Below are positions 36,779 through 46,081 of a DNA stretch of 64,000 nt, one piece after another; the stretch's first letter is position 1; every line of letters begins with the position of its first letter. The DNA comes from Bradyrhizobium zhanjiangense (GTDB taxonomy: Bacteria > Pseudomonadota > Alphaproteobacteria > Rhizobiales > Xanthobacteraceae). The DNA lies in NCBI RefSeq assembly GCF_004114935.1, contig NZ_CP022221.1, forward strand, positions 4,795,001 to 4,859,000, written 5' to 3'. A program made the position numbers and the translations under genes. Under the pieces are notes generated by a model. That model was not told where the DNA came from and did not search any database. It saw only the letters and a list, made by a program, of their open reading frames with translations.

Positions 36779-37957
36779 CTATCGCGGTGTTAAACCCGCG
36801 AGGTGACCGATCAGCCGATCGATCTCGGCTTCCGTATTGTAGTAGTGCGGCGAGGCGCGCACGACTGGCGGTAGCGCGCGAAGTTCTGCGTCGATGCGGG
36901 TGCTCGACGGATCCGAAGCGCCGATGGTGATGCCCGCCGCAGCGGCACCGCTGACAATGGCGTTCGCGTCATATCCGTCCACCGTGAAGCTGACGATCGC
37001 GCCCGGCGCGCGGCCGAGGTCGCGTATTTGGATTCCGCGAATGGAGGCGAGGCCGCTGCGAAGGCGGTCCGCAAGCAAGCGGCAGCGCTGCTCAATAGGA
37101 CCAAGGCCGATCGCGAGGGCATAATCGACGGCAGCCCCCAATCCAAGCCGGGCGGCGTAGTTGTTCTCCCAAGTCTCGAAACGGCGCGCATCATCGCGGA
37201 GCTGATACTCATCGCGCGAGACCCAGGGCGCGGCGAAATGGTCGATCATCGGCGGCTCGAGCCGCTGCAGCATCGCTCGGCGGACGTAGAGAAAGCCGGT
37301 ACCGCGCGGCCCGCGCAGGAATTTGCGCCCCGTGGCGGACAGCATGTCACAGCCGATGGTTTCGACATCGACCACCATCTGGCCGACCGCCTGGCAGGCA
37401 TCGAGCAAGTAGGGAATGCCGTGCGCTCGCGCGATCCTGCCGATCGCCGCCGCGGGATTGACCAGCCCGCCATTGGTCGGAACCCAGGTGATGGCGATGA
37501 GCTTCACGCGGTCATCGATCATGCGTTCGAGCGCAGCGACATCGAGTTCGCCCGTCGAGTCGCTCGGCACGACGTCGATGATCGCGCCTGTACGCTTGGC
37601 CACCTGAAGAAACGCGACATAGTTGGCGGCGTACTCTGCCTCGGCGGTCAGGATGCGATCGCCCTGGGCAAACGGAAGCGAATAAAACGCCATCTGCCAG
37701 GCAACCGTCGCGTTCTCCATGAGGGCAATCTCGTCGGGCGCGGCATTCAGTAGCCGCGCCACCGAACCGTAGACCGTGTCGAGCCGGACGGACTCGCGAT
37801 CAGCGGCGGCATAACCTCCGATCTCGCTTTCGAAGTCGATGTGTCGCTTCATCGCTGTGGCAACGGGCGTTGGCATGAGGGCAGCACCCGCATTGTGGAG
37901 ATACGCAAGCCGGGAGGCGGCAGGTGTGTCGGTGCGTATCCGGTCGATGTCGATCAA
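36779..37957 (-). CDS. Class V aminotransferase-fold PLP enzyme
   Basis: The 392-residue protein has the cysteine-desulfurase-like fold: Asp186 in YLLDACQAVGQ holds the pyridine nitrogen and Lys212 in SATGRKFLRGPRGTGFLY is the Schiff-base lysine. The family includes SufS, isopenicillin epimerase-like and EgtE-like lyases. The active-site cysteine loop of SufS is not apparent, so desulfuration is unlikely. The FLRGPRGTGFLYVR and ENNYAARLGLGAAVDYAL segments are typical of rhizobial members of unknown substrate. Convergent with ilvA with a seven-base gap. Confidence 0.8.
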   Translation of the reverse strand: MIDIDRIRTDTPAASRLAYLHNAGAALMPTPVATAMKRHIDFESEIGGYAAADRESVRLDTVYGSVARLLNAAPDEIALMENATVAWQMAFYSLPFAQGDRILTAEAEYAANYVAFLQVAKRTGAIIDVVPSDSTGELDVAALERMIDDRVKLIAITWVPTNGGLVNPAAAIGRIARAHGIPYLLDACQAVGQMVVDVETIGCDMLSATGRKFLRGPRGTGFLYVRRAMLQRLEPPMIDHFAAPWVSRDEYQLRDDARRFETWENNYAARLGLGAAVDYALAIGLGPIEQRCRLLADRLRSGLASIRGIQIRDLGRAPGAIVSFTVDGYDANAIVSGAAAAGITIGASDPSSTRIDAELRALPPVVRASPHYYNTEAEIDRLIGHLAGLTPR

Positions 37958-38105
37958 GTGTGAGCCTCTGCGTTAGGGTTCCCTGAGTTTGACACACTGA
38001 CGCACGCGAGCAAGATCGGACAATGGATGCCGCGGCTGGAGCATGCCGATTCGGATGCTATGATGATAGAGGGCGTGATTTGGTGGTGATTTGAAAGGAC
38101 CCGCG

Positions 38106-38579
38106 ATGGCGAAGAACACGATTTGCCTCTGGTACGACAAGGACGCCGAGGCGGCGGCCCGCTTCTACGCCGAGACGTTCCCCGATAGCTTCGTAAGTGC
38201 CGTTCACCGCGCGCCCAGCGATTACCCGTCCGGCAAGGCCGGCGATGTGCTGACGGTCGAATTCACCGTGGCTGGCGTTGCTTGTCTCGGACTTAACGGC
38301 GGGCCCATGTTCAAACACAATGAGGCCTTCTCGTTTCAGATCGCTACCGACGATCAGGAGGAGACAGACCGTTATTGGAGCGCCATCGTCGGCAATGGCG
38401 GGCAGGAAAGCGCCTGCGGTTGGTGCAAGGACAGATGGGGCGTTTCCTGGCAGATCACGCCGCGCGTATTGATCGAGGCGCTGGCGGCCGGCGGCCCTGA
38501 AGCCAAGCGCGCCTTCGACGCAATGATGGGGATGACCAAGATCGACGTGGCCGCGATCGAGGCGGCGCGGCGCGGCTGA
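38106..38579 (+). CDS. VOC-family (PhnB-like) protein
   Basis: The ATG at 38,106 has AAAGGA seven bases upstream; a TTG five codons earlier is not needed. The 157-residue product has the single-chain glyoxalase/bleomycin-resistance fold of the PhnB subgroup: ICLWYDKDAEAAARFYAETF at the N-terminus, FTVAGVACLGLNGGP in the middle and CGWCKDRWGVSWQITPRVL. The family name 3-demethylubiquinone methyltransferase is historical and not a reliable function. It stands alone. Confidence 0.85.
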   Translation: MAKNTICLWYDKDAEAAARFYAETFPDSFVSAVHRAPSDYPSGKAGDVLTVEFTVAGVACLGLNGGPMFKHNEAFSFQIATDDQEETDRYWSAIVGNGGQESACGWCKDRWGVSWQITPRVLIEALAAGGPEAKRAFDAMMGMTKIDVAAIEAARRG

Positions 38580-38591
38580 AATTGTCAGGCC

Positions 38592-39143
38592 TCAGATGCA
38601 GAGGCTGAGCAGCTTGATGTGGCAGCCGCTGGATTTGGGCTTGCTCGCGGGCACGGCCTCGCGCTTCACGGCAACCAGCGGCTCCTTGTCCTTCTTTCTC
38701 TTGCCCTTCGGCTCATAGTCGCCGGCGATCACCATCGCCCAATAGGTGCGCTTGCCGCTGGCATTCTTGGCGCTCGCGATGCCGACGCGGGAGGCGTTGT
38801 GCAGCAACAGGTTCTTGCGGTGTCCGGAGGAGTCGATCCACTGTCCCAGGGTCTTCTCGAAATTGTCGTAGCCGTAGGCGATGTTCTCGGCGGCACGGCC
38901 CGCGCCGGCTGGCGCCACACGGCGGGTGAACGGGCCGAGTGCGTCGTGGCTGAGATCGTCCTTGGCCGCCATCGCGCGGGCCTGGTCCATGGCGATGCGG
39001 TCAAGGGTTGAATCGCGGACGACACGGACTTCGCCGTGCTTGAGGCGGAAGCTCGAGATCAGCTCGGCGGGGGACTCGGCCATTGCCGGTGTGATGGCCA
39101 AAAGCAAGCCGGCGATCAGGCCGCCAACCACACGATGCATCAT
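38592..39143 (-). CDS. Secreted CAP-domain (SCP/PR1) protein
   Basis: The start at 39,143 is preferred for a clean signal peptide (MMHRVVGGLIAGLLLAITPA, cleavage near AMAES) with GGGGGA just upstream; in-frame ATGs lie 6 and 20 codons earlier. The remaining 160 residues contain a CAP domain: the DDLSHDALG segment with a metal-site His, ENIAYGYDNFEKTLGQWIDS and the SGHRKNLL motif. The C-terminal 40 residues are Lys-rich with two Cys. CAP proteins are secreted and often bind lipid or act at the envelope; the specific role is unknown. Confidence 0.82.
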   Translation of the reverse strand: MMHRVVGGLIAGLLLAITPAMAESPAELISSFRLKHGEVRVVRDSTLDRIAMDQARAMAAKDDLSHDALGPFTRRVAPAGAGRAAENIAYGYDNFEKTLGQWIDSSGHRKNLLLHNASRVGIASAKNASGKRTYWAMVIAGDYEPKGKRKKDKEPLVAVKREAVPASKPKSSGCHIKLLSLCI

Positions 39144-39230
39144 CGTCCCCCGAATGCCCATAACCCGCCAAGCCCGAATGATCCGACGCTTCTCTATCGC
39201 CAATGTGGACGCTTCAAGGCGCGTCAGGCC

Positions 39231-40325
39231 CTAGCTCGTTGGCAGATCCGCCTCGAAATTGAAGCGATCGCGCAGGTTCTTGCGCTGCTCGAGGATGTCC
39301 TTGAGGAAGGCGCGATCCTGATCGTTCTTCATCATCGGCTCGATCAGGTCGAGCTGGTTCATGGCGACCAGTTGCAGGATCTCGGTGCGCGGTTTGCCGC
39401 TGGTGTCGCGGGGCAGGGCGTGGACGACCTGGATGTGCTCCGGCGGCTTCGGACCCTTGGCGGCCGCAAGCTCGTTGCGCAGCTCGCCTTCGAGCACGGC
39501 CCGGTCCGCTTCGACGAAGGCATATAGACCGACGCCGGAGCGGCGGTCCGCAAAGGCGACGATGGCGGTGTCGCGCACGGCCGGGTTCTTGCGGATCAGT
39601 GCCGCCAGCACCGGCGCGTCGTTGACGAGCCGGCGGCCGCCACCCTCGCGATCAGTGAAGTTGAACAGGCCGCGGGTGATGGCGCGATAGACCTTCTTGC
39701 CGGTGACAAGCCACAGGCTCGCGGCAAACGATTTTTTCGCGAGGATTTTCCGCTCGCGCGGCGTCAGTGCGTCCGGCGCATAGGAGCGCTTGTGCTTGAG
39801 CAGATGCCGGAGGTCTTCATAGGCGAGGATGCGGTAGAGCTGGCCGCGCCGTGCAAAGCAGGCGGCGAGCTGGAAGTCGGTGACGTAGGCGCGGCCGTCG
39901 CGGCCGACCAGCCAGTTCTGCTCCTTGGCGAGATCGTTGTGGCAGATGCCGGCGCGGCGAAGCCGCCGCAGCGCGGCCTTGGCCGAGCGGAAATAAGCGA
40001 GGTCGCCGTGCGGCTTGGCCAGATGCAGCGCGACGCCATCAACGAAGCCGCGCACGAGCGCGCGGCGTCCAGCCCACAGCAGCTTCGGACCGACGTTGAG
40101 GCCTTTGGCGAGCGCCAGCGCGCGCTTCTCGCGGGCGAACAGGTGGCGTGCCAGCAGGAAAGACCACCACGGCACCTCGTCGAGCCGGCGCAGCACCGCG
40201 TCGACCTCGCCGTTCTCGCTGCGGAAGCGGCCGCGCTCGACGGTTGAGAACACGTCGCGCTTGAGCAGCACGCCCTCGGTCCAGCGCGCCGAGAGTGCCG
40301 CGGCGTCGTCTTGGGGGAGGCTCAT
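39231..40325 (-). CDS. Kinase-like protein fused to an AMP-ligase C-terminal domain
   Basis: The ATG at 40,325 follows the trmFO stop after seven bases. The first 230 residues look like an atypical RIO/Kdo-type kinase: catalytic-loop HNDLAKEQN (His129, Asp131, Asn137) and a metal site VTDFQLA (Asp150) where DFG is expected. The last 120 residues (about 245-330) match the C-terminal subdomain of acyl-adenylate ligases: NPAVRDTAIVAFADRRSGVG, then EHIQVVHALPRDTSGKPRTE with the Lys311 that normally completes adenylation. The N-terminal ligase domain is absent. Substrates are unknown. The pairing with trmFO on the same strand suggests one operon. Confidence 0.7.
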   Translation of the reverse strand: MSLPQDDAAALSARWTEGVLLKRDVFSTVERGRFRSENGEVDAVLRRLDEVPWWSFLLARHLFAREKRALALAKGLNVGPKLLWAGRRALVRGFVDGVALHLAKPHGDLAYFRSAKAALRRLRRAGICHNDLAKEQNWLVGRDGRAYVTDFQLAACFARRGQLYRILAYEDLRHLLKHKRSYAPDALTPRERKILAKKSFAASLWLVTGKKVYRAITRGLFNFTDREGGGRRLVNDAPVLAALIRKNPAVRDTAIVAFADRRSGVGLYAFVEADRAVLEGELRNELAAAKGPKPPEHIQVVHALPRDTSGKPRTEILQLVAMNQLDLIEPMMKNDQDRAFLKDILEQRKNLRDRFNFEADLPTS

Positions 40326-40332
40326 CGAAAAC

Positions 40333-41760
40333 TCACGCCGCGGCGGCAATGCGCAGGTGATCGGCGATCCAGCGATCGAGATCGGCGAGCGCGCGTGCGC
40401 TCATCGCCTGCTTCTTGGCCACCGTCTTCTCGTTGCCGCGCAGCCGCGTGCCGTCGGGCTTCTTGGTCGGCACGGTCGCGAGCGGCGGGAATAGGCCGAA
40501 ATTGATGTTCATCGGCTGGAACGAGCGCGAGCCGGGCTCGATGGTTTCGATATGGCCGCCGGTGATGTGGCCGAGCAGCGATCCCAGCGCCGTCGTGCCC
40601 GGCGGACTCGCGAGCGTCTCGCCGCGCGCATCGGCGGCCGCATAGAGGCCGGCGATCAGGCCGACGCTGGCGGATTCCACATAGCCTTCGCAGCCCGTCA
40701 TTTGGCCAGCAAAGCGCAGCCGCGGCTGCGCGCACAGGCGCAACTGGCCATCGAGCAGTTTTGGCGAATTGAGGAAGGTGTTGCGATGCAGGCCGCCGAG
40801 GCGGGCGAATTCGGCCTTCTCCAATCCCGGAATGGTGCGGAAGATGCGCTGCTGCTCGCCGTATTTCAGCTTCGTCTGGAAGCCGACGATGTTGTAGAGC
40901 GTGCCGAGCTTGTTGTCCTGGCGCAGCTGCACGATCGCGTAAGGCTTTGTGGTCGGATCGTTCGGATTGGTGAGGCCGACCGGCTTCATCGGACCGTGGC
41001 GCAGCGTCTCGAGGCCGCGTTCCGCCATGACCTCGATCGGCAGGCAACCGTCGAAATAGGGCGTGTTGGTCTCCCACGCCTTGAACTCGGTCTTCTCGCC
41101 GGCGATCAGTGCCGCGACGAACCCATCATACTGCTCCTTCGTCATCGGGCAGTTGATGTAGTCGGCGCCGTTGCCGCCAGGACCGACCTTGTCGTAGCGC
41201 GACTGGAACCAGGCCACCGACATGTCGATGGACTCGCGATGCACGATCGGCGCGATCGCATCGAAGAAGGCGAGCGCATTCTCGTCCGTCAGCTCGCCGA
41301 TGGCATCAGCCAGCGGCGCAGAGGTGAGGGGGCCGGTCGCAACGATGACGTTGCTCCAGTCGGCCGGCGGCAGGCCAGCGACCTCGCCGCGGGCGATCTC
41401 GATCAGGGGATGGTCGTTCAGCGCCTTGGTGACGGCCGCGGAGAAGCCGTCGCGGTCGACGGCCAGGGCGCCGCCGGCGGGTACCTGGTTGGCATCGGCG
41501 GCGCGCATGATTAGCGAGTCGAGCCGGCGCATCTCCGCATGCAGCAGGCCGACGGCGTTGTTGGCGGCGTCGTCCGAGCGAAACGAATTGGAGCAGACGA
41601 GCTCGGCGAGCCCGTCGGTGCGGTGCGCCTCGGTCATGCGGGTCGGCCGCATTTCGTGCAGCACCACGGCCACGCCGGATTTGGCCACCTGCCAGGCGGC
41701 TTCGGAACCGGCAAGGCCGGCGCCGATCACGTGCACGATGTTGGATTGGGGTCCTGTCAT
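40333..41760 (-). CDS. trmFO: tRNA (uracil-5-)-methyltransferase TrmFO, folate and FAD dependent
   Basis: The 475-residue flavoprotein methylates U54 of tRNA to ribothymidine with methylenetetrahydrofolate. The FAD-binding motif [18 protein letters not shown] lies at about 11-28, followed by [32 protein letters not shown] and [20 protein letters not shown], all characteristic of TrmFO. The C-terminal [20 protein letters not shown] end is normal. Length is normal. The downstream kinase-fusion gene begins within ten bases. Confidence 0.95.
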   Translation of the reverse strand: MTGPQSNIVHVIGAGLAGSEAAWQVAKSGVAVVLHEMRPTRMTEAHRTDGLAELVCSNSFRSDDAANNAVGLLHAEMRRLDSLIMRAADANQVPAGGALAVDRDGFSAAVTKALNDHPLIEIARGEVAGLPPADWSNVIVATGPLTSAPLADAIGELTDENALAFFDAIAPIVHRESIDMSVAWFQSRYDKVGPGGNGADYINCPMTKEQYDGFVAALIAGEKTEFKAWETNTPYFDGCLPIEVMAERGLETLRHGPMKPVGLTNPNDPTTKPYAIVQLRQDNKLGTLYNIVGFQTKLKYGEQQRIFRTIPGLEKAEFARLGGLHRNTFLNSPKLLDGQLRLCAQPRLRFAGQMTGCEGYVESASVGLIAGLYAAADARGETLASPPGTTALGSLLGHITGGHIETIEPGSRSFQPMNINFGLFPPLATVPTKKPDGTRLRGNEKTVAKKQAMSARALADLDRWIADHLRIAAAA

Positions 41761-41886
41761 GGGGCGGACAGGTAGCGCTTTTCGGCGTCCAGTGGAATCG
41801 CCGAGATCGAGTTTTCTGCCACCAGATACGACAACGCCCGCACGAGGCGGGCGCTATCGGTTCGTCCGGTGAAGGGCTGAACGATA

Positions 41887-42039
41887 TCAGCCCTGATACT
41901 GGCCGGCGGCAACGCGCGGGATGTCCGAGCGATCAAGGCCGATATCGGCCAGTTCGCGATCGCTGAGCTGGGACAGCTCGGCAACATTGCGCTGATAATC
42001 CCGGAAAGCCTGGATCATGCGGATGAGCGAGAGCAGCAT
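41887..42039 (-). CDS. Small DUF1127 protein
   Basis: The ATG at 42,039 has CAGGAGA seven bases upstream. The 50-residue product, MLLSLIRMIQAFRDYQRNVA to RDIPRVAAGQ, is a basic amphipathic helix followed by the DUF1127 core (LSQLSDRELADIGLDRSDIP). In rhizobia such small proteins act in phosphate, carbon or RNA regulation, but the role of this copy is unknown. A long AT-richer intergenic region precedes it. Confidence 0.88.
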   Translation of the reverse strand: MLLSLIRMIQAFRDYQRNVAELSQLSDRELADIGLDRSDIPRVAAGQYQG

Positions 42040-42443
42040 TGATAGTCTCCTGTAGTTCGATTCAGCCCTTGCCCGGGCCTCATCGTTGAAATGAATATAG
42101 GTGAGAGTGGTGCAGTGCGAAAGTTCCGATGTTGCGACGCAGCTAGGCGAGGAACGCATAGCACTGGTAACGGGCGATTAACCCGACGGCATTCCCGCTC
42201 AGGCCGCGGGCAAGACAAGCAATTTGGTGCCATAAATTCCCGTGAATTCACGGGGTTATCGTGGATCATGCAGTTTAATACATTATGGAGTTCCACGAAC
42301 CCGCAAGGAATTCATCCAGCGTCTGGACCCAAGTTAGATATGCACGAATCGCATGCACGACTTGGCATAAAAATGAATATTAATTCATAATAAGATCTGC
42401 CGATTCGCTTCGGAAATCGGCTGAACGGCAAAAACGAGGGGTC
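42040..42443. other. AT-richer intergenic region with a perfect palindrome
   Basis: No gene recognised. It contains the 16-base palindrome CCCGTGAATTCACGGG (42,239-42,254) and a clearly AT-rich tract at 42,340-42,400. It separates the divergent... same-strand DUF1127 and MltB genes and should hold the DUF1127 promoter. A small RNA cannot be ruled in or out by eye. Confidence 0.5.
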
Positions 42444-43268
42444 TTAAGGCGCGCGGGCGAGCTGGGTGGCGAAATAGGCGACGGTCTTGGAATAGACCTC
42501 GCTCTTGTTCCACTGCTGGAGCACCGCGAAGTTCGGACCGCCCGGCTGCCAATCCTTGCCGCGCTGCCAGCCATAGCCGGCGAGATAATTGGCAGTGGAG
42601 GCCAGCACATCCGGCGCGTTGTGCAGGAGATCGCGCTTGCCGTTGCCGTCGAAATCGACCGCGTATTTCATCCAGGATGACGGCATGAACTGGGTTTGGC
42701 CAAGCTCGCCGGCCCAGGCGCCCTTCATGTCGGCGGGTGCGAGATCGCCGCGCTGGACGATGCGCAATGCGTCCATCAGCTCGCCGCGAAACTGCTCGGC
42801 GCGCCGACAGTCATAGGCCAGTGTCGCCAGTGAACGGATGGTGGCGAACTTGCCGGTGTTGACGCCGAAATCGGTCTCGAGCCCCCAGATCGCGACCAGC
42901 ACCTCGCCGGGGACGCCATAGGCCTGCTCGATGCGCGACAGCACCGAGCCATATTGCTTCATCATGTTGGAGCCGCGCTGCAGGCGCGGCGGCACCATGC
43001 GGCCGGAAAACTCCTCGAAGGTCTGGGTGAAGACCTTTTGCGACCGGTCGCGGTTGAGCACGCCCTGATCGAGCGTCACACCGGCGAGCCCCGATGCAAT
43101 GGCTTGTTGCGAGATGCCCTTGGCCGCAGCGTCGGTTTTGAAATCCGCAAGCCAGGCGTCGAAATTGCCCGAGCCGCAGGCAACAGCGGCGAGCGCTGGC
43201 TGGACTGACAGGATGGACGCGGAGAGGGCGAGGGCTGCAAGAGCGAGACGAGAAATCGTCGTGGTCAT
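42444..43268 (-). CDS. MltB-type lytic murein transglycosylase
   Basis: The ATG at 43,268 gives a clean signal peptide (about 1-28, SRLALAALALSASILSVQPA). The 274-residue protein belongs to the SLT_2/MltB group: catalytic Glu131 in AIWGLETDFGVN, GELGQTQFMPSSWMKYAVDF and GNGKRDLLHNAPDVLASTAN. It cleaves the glycan strand of peptidoglycan to 1,6-anhydro-muropeptides, the substrates that NagZ (19,622) later recycles. No lipobox, so it is probably periplasmic. Length fits a single-domain form. Confidence 0.92.
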   Translation of the reverse strand: MTTTISRLALAALALSASILSVQPALAAVACGSGNFDAWLADFKTDAAAKGISQQAIASGLAGVTLDQGVLNRDRSQKVFTQTFEEFSGRMVPPRLQRGSNMMKQYGSVLSRIEQAYGVPGEVLVAIWGLETDFGVNTGKFATIRSLATLAYDCRRAEQFRGELMDALRIVQRGDLAPADMKGAWAGELGQTQFMPSSWMKYAVDFDGNGKRDLLHNAPDVLASTANYLAGYGWQRGKDWQPGGPNFAVLQQWNKSEVYSKTVAYFATQLARAP

Positions 43269-43394
43269 CAGATGAAATGGATTCCGTGAAGTGATCTGAC
43301 CGGCGAGCATAATCTCGGTTGTAACCGCGGCCAAAGCAAGGCTGTGACAGCGCGACCCTGCCCGAGCCGGGCAGGATCGCATGTCACGATATCG

Positions 43395-44303
43395 TCAGGC
43401 GTCCGTGTTGTTCCTCCAGGGGAAGAGGTTGGCGGGGAAGTCGGCGGCCGGCTTGCGCGGACGATGCGGCGGAGGCGGCACTGGACGTGCACCTGGATCG
43501 GACACGATCACCTTGCGGTAGAGGTGCCAGGTGGCATGGCCGAGCAGGGGGATCACCACGGCGAGGCCGAGGAACGCCGGGATCGTGCCGAGCGCCAGCA
43601 GCACCGCCACGATCAGGCCCCAGGCCGCCATCGGCGCCGGGTTCTTTGCGACGACGCGCAGCGAGGTGACTATCGCCTCGAACGCACCGGCATGGCGGTC
43701 CAGCATCAAGGGGAACGACACGGCACTGATGCAGAGCGCGGCGAGCGCGAACAGGAAGCCGGTGCCGCAGCCGACCACGATTAGCCACCAGCCCTGCTGC
43801 GTCGTCAGCACGCGTGTGATGAAATCTGAGATACCGGTCACGCCCTCATAGCCGAACGCCGCAACATAGATCGCCTGTGCGGTCGCGACCCAGGTCACGA
43901 ACAGAGCGAGCAGCAACGTGCCTAGGCCGAGCATCGCACCGAAGGAGGGCGAGCGGAGCACCTCCATGGCGTCCCAGGCGGTGGCCTCTTCATGGCGTTC
44001 GCGCCGGCTGGAAAGCTCGTAGAGACCGAGCGCGGCGAAGGGCCCGATCAACGCGAAGCCGGCGGCCAGCGGAAACAGCAGCGGCAGCACCGAATAGCCC
44101 ATCACCACGCGGGCGAGCACGAGGCCGAGCACCGGATAGATCACGCAGAGGATGATGGCGTGGCTCGGAACGGCCTTGAAGTCCTCCCAGCCGCGCTTCA
44201 GCGCGTCGTGCAGGTCGGACAGTTGGATGGTTCGGATCACCGGTCCGGCCGCTTCCGCGGTCCGGGCCATGCTGGGGACATTGCCCTGGTAGAGTGTGGC
44301 CAT
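43395..44303 (-). CDS. DUF2189 integral membrane protein
   Basis: The ATG at 44,303 has AAGGGAG eight bases upstream; an ATG 7 codons earlier overlaps that site. The 302 residues contain about six membrane helices (roughly 55-250), beginning HAIILCVIYPVLGLVLARVV and including LPLLFPLAAGFALIGPFAAL. The DLHDALKRGWEDFKAVPSHA segment marks the DUF2189 family of inner-membrane proteins of unknown function. The C-terminal 40 residues are Pro/Arg-rich and cytoplasmic. Confidence 0.85.
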   Translation of the reverse strand: MATLYQGNVPSMARTAEAAGPVIRTIQLSDLHDALKRGWEDFKAVPSHAIILCVIYPVLGLVLARVVMGYSVLPLLFPLAAGFALIGPFAALGLYELSSRRERHEEATAWDAMEVLRSPSFGAMLGLGTLLLALFVTWVATAQAIYVAAFGYEGVTGISDFITRVLTTQQGWWLIVVGCGTGFLFALAALCISAVSFPLMLDRHAGAFEAIVTSLRVVAKNPAPMAAWGLIVAVLLALGTIPAFLGLAVVIPLLGHATWHLYRKVIVSDPGARPVPPPPHRPRKPAADFPANLFPWRNNTDA

Positions 44304-44637
44304 GGTCGGTTGCTCCCTTGCCATGTGGTCGATCTCGCGCCGGCAACGGCGCAAGTGGTCGCCTTCTTTGAACGATCGCGATTCCGACCAGACGCGAATT
44401 CCGGATGGCATCGCGAGCTGAACGGTAAGCGTACTCCCAATTCCGAGTCCTGTCCCTCACGCCTGGAGCGAATTTCGATGACGCAGTGCAAACCTCGCCG
44501 ATGTCATTCGGTCGTCATTTCGCCGCAGATAAGCTGATGCTGCGTGCTGCTTCGCAGAACTTCGCGGGCGTAACGCACGAACATCGTCTATAGTGCCACT
44601 CAAGGCCCTTCCAACGGATCCTTTTCGGGGAGCAGAC
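44304..44637. other. Intergenic region between divergent DUF2189 and DUF3597 genes
   Basis: About 330 bases without a recognisable gene. Both promoters should lie here. No operator could be identified. Confidence 0.4.
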
Positions 44638-45024
44638 ATGAGCATTTTCGGGAAAATCATGAGCGCGATCTTCGGCAGCCATCCGGCTGCTGTCGCGCCT
44701 GGCGGCAGCGCGCCCGCAGGGGCCGCGCCGGGCACATCGGCGCCGGCTGCCGCGCCCATGGCAGCCGTCGACGTCGCCGCGATCGTCGATAAGGCGGTGG
44801 CTGCGCACAAGGGCGAGAAGCTGGAATGGCGCACCTCCATCGTCGATCTCATGAAGGCGCTCGACATCGATTCCAGCCTTGCTGCGCGCAAGGATCTCGC
44901 CAAGGAGCTGGGCTACACCGGCGATATGAACGACTCGGCGAGCATGAACGTCTGGCTGCACAAGCAGGTGATGTCCAAGCTTGCCGCCAATGGCGGCAAG
45001 CTGCCGCCTGAGATCAAGCACTGA
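44638..45024 (+). CDS. DUF3597 protein
   Basis: GGGGAGCAG upstream fixes the ATG at 44,638. The 128-residue protein begins MSIFGKIMSAIFGSH, has an Ala/Pro/Gly-rich linker (about 17-42), and a C-terminal DUF3597 domain (about 45-125) with LEWRTSIVDLMKALDIDSSL and RKDLAKELGYTGDMNDSASM. The domain is an all-helical fold related to peptidoglycan- or phage-associated proteins; the role is unknown. A strong terminator follows. Confidence 0.87.
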   Translation: MSIFGKIMSAIFGSHPAAVAPGGSAPAGAAPGTSAPAAAPMAAVDVAAIVDKAVAAHKGEKLEWRTSIVDLMKALDIDSSLAARKDLAKELGYTGDMNDSASMNVWLHKQVMSKLAANGGKLPPEIKH

Positions 45025-45045
45025 CCGATCGCTCGGTCGTAGCGC

Positions 45046-45074
45046 AAGGGCCCGCGATCTCGCGGGCCCTTTTG
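45046..45074. terminator. Rho-independent terminator after DUF3597 gene
   Basis: AAGGGCCCGCG and CGCGGGCCCTT form an eleven-base stem with a four-base loop, followed by a T run on the + strand (and preceded by A on the other). It is suitable for both the DUF3597 gene and the convergent GNAT gene. Confidence 0.8.
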
Positions 45075-45077
45075 CGT

Positions 45078-45353
45078 TCAGGCGAGGAGATCCGCATCTT
45101 CCGGATGCCTGTCGAGATAGTCGACGACGAAGCCGCAGCCCGCGATCACCTTCTTGCCGTCGCGGCGGATCAAGTCCAGCGCGCCCTTGACCAGTTCGGA
45201 CCCGATACCGCGGCCGCGCAGGGCGCGCGGCGTTTCGGTATGGGTGATGATCACGGCCGACGGCGTCAGCCGGTAATTGGCGAAGGCGATGCCGCCGCCG
45301 ACATCGAGCTCGAAGCGGCTCCTGTCCTTGTTGTCGCGTACCGAAGCCGCCAT
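45078..45353 (-). CDS. Small GNAT-like N-acetyltransferase (YjdJ type)
   Basis: The ATG at 45,353 with AAGGAT upstream gives 91 residues. The YjdJ-type fold is visible: SRFELDVGGGIAFANYRLTP, ITHTETPRALRGRGIGSELV with the acetyl-CoA loop RGRGIGSEL, and KVIAGCGFVVDYLDRHPED. These small proteins acetylate unknown amine substrates or act in stress. No partner gene is adjacent. Confidence 0.87.
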   Translation of the reverse strand: MAASVRDNKDRSRFELDVGGGIAFANYRLTPSAVIITHTETPRALRGRGIGSELVKGALDLIRRDGKKVIAGCGFVVDYLDRHPEDADLLA

Positions 45354-45671
45354 GCGGGATCCTTCCGAAGTGCAGATTGCGTCCTGATCTAGGAGGCTGA
45401 GCCCGCCCTTGCCAAGGTGAGACCAAGGGAGATTGCCGCAGGGGAGATATCCGCAAACGCGCGTCCCTGCGGCCGCAGTGCAGTATGGAAGTCTCGCTCT
45501 GCGAGCATGACGCAGCGACCGCAAATAATCCCCGATATTGCCCTTGCAAGGTCCGCGACGGTTCCCACGTCCTTGAGAGGACATACGCCCGAATGCGGCC
45601 GGCAGGGTCGCTAGACATTCGGAGTGTCATGATTGCCAGCCGCAGACGTATGCCTCTTGTAGGAGGGTACG
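45354..45671. other. Intergenic region upstream of the SPW gene
   Basis: About 320 bases with no recognisable gene. It carries the promoters of the divergent GNAT and SPW genes. Confidence 0.4.
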
Positions 45672-46067
45672 ATGTCGGATTTTGGTTTCTTGGGTACTCA
45701 TCGAACTTGGGAAGACTGGTGCGGGATGCTGCTCGGCGCGCTGATCGTGGCTTCGCCGTGGTTTCCCATCCAGGATCAGCCGGTCACCGGACACGAAACG
45801 ATGATCCTGAATGCCGTCGCGGTCGGTCTGGTCGTGTTTGGCATCAGCCAGCTCGAATATGTTGCCTTGCAGCGCTGGCAAGAGGTGACGACGATCCTGG
45901 TCGGGCTGTGGCTCATCGCCTCGCCTTACGTGATCGGCTATTCCGGTGAAGGCTTTCTCCGCATCTACCACACGAGCCTCGGTGCGGTGGTGGTGCTGCT
46001 CGGCGTACTGCAGTTGTGGCAGGACTGGGATCTGAATGACCAGGACATGCTCAGGCACGGACAATAG
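45672..46067 (+). CDS. SPW-repeat integral membrane protein
   Basis: The ATG follows GTAGGAGG with a good spacing. The 131-residue protein has four membrane helices in two SPW repeats: ALIVASPWFPI in the first and WLIASPYVIGYSG in the second. The N-terminus (HRTWEDWCGMLLG) and C-terminal acidic tail face the cytoplasm by the positive-inside pattern. SPW proteins are common in rhizobia and of unknown function. A hairpin terminator follows. Confidence 0.88.
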   Translation: MSDFGFLGTHRTWEDWCGMLLGALIVASPWFPIQDQPVTGHETMILNAVAVGLVVFGISQLEYVALQRWQEVTTILVGLWLIASPYVIGYSGEGFLRIYHTSLGAVVVLLGVLQLWQDWDLNDQDMLRHGQ

Positions 46068-46081
46068 GCCGTAGATATCGG

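Noticed and set aside
42091..42390. A 99-codon frame in the AT-rich gap
   Set aside because: No ribosome site and not protein-like.
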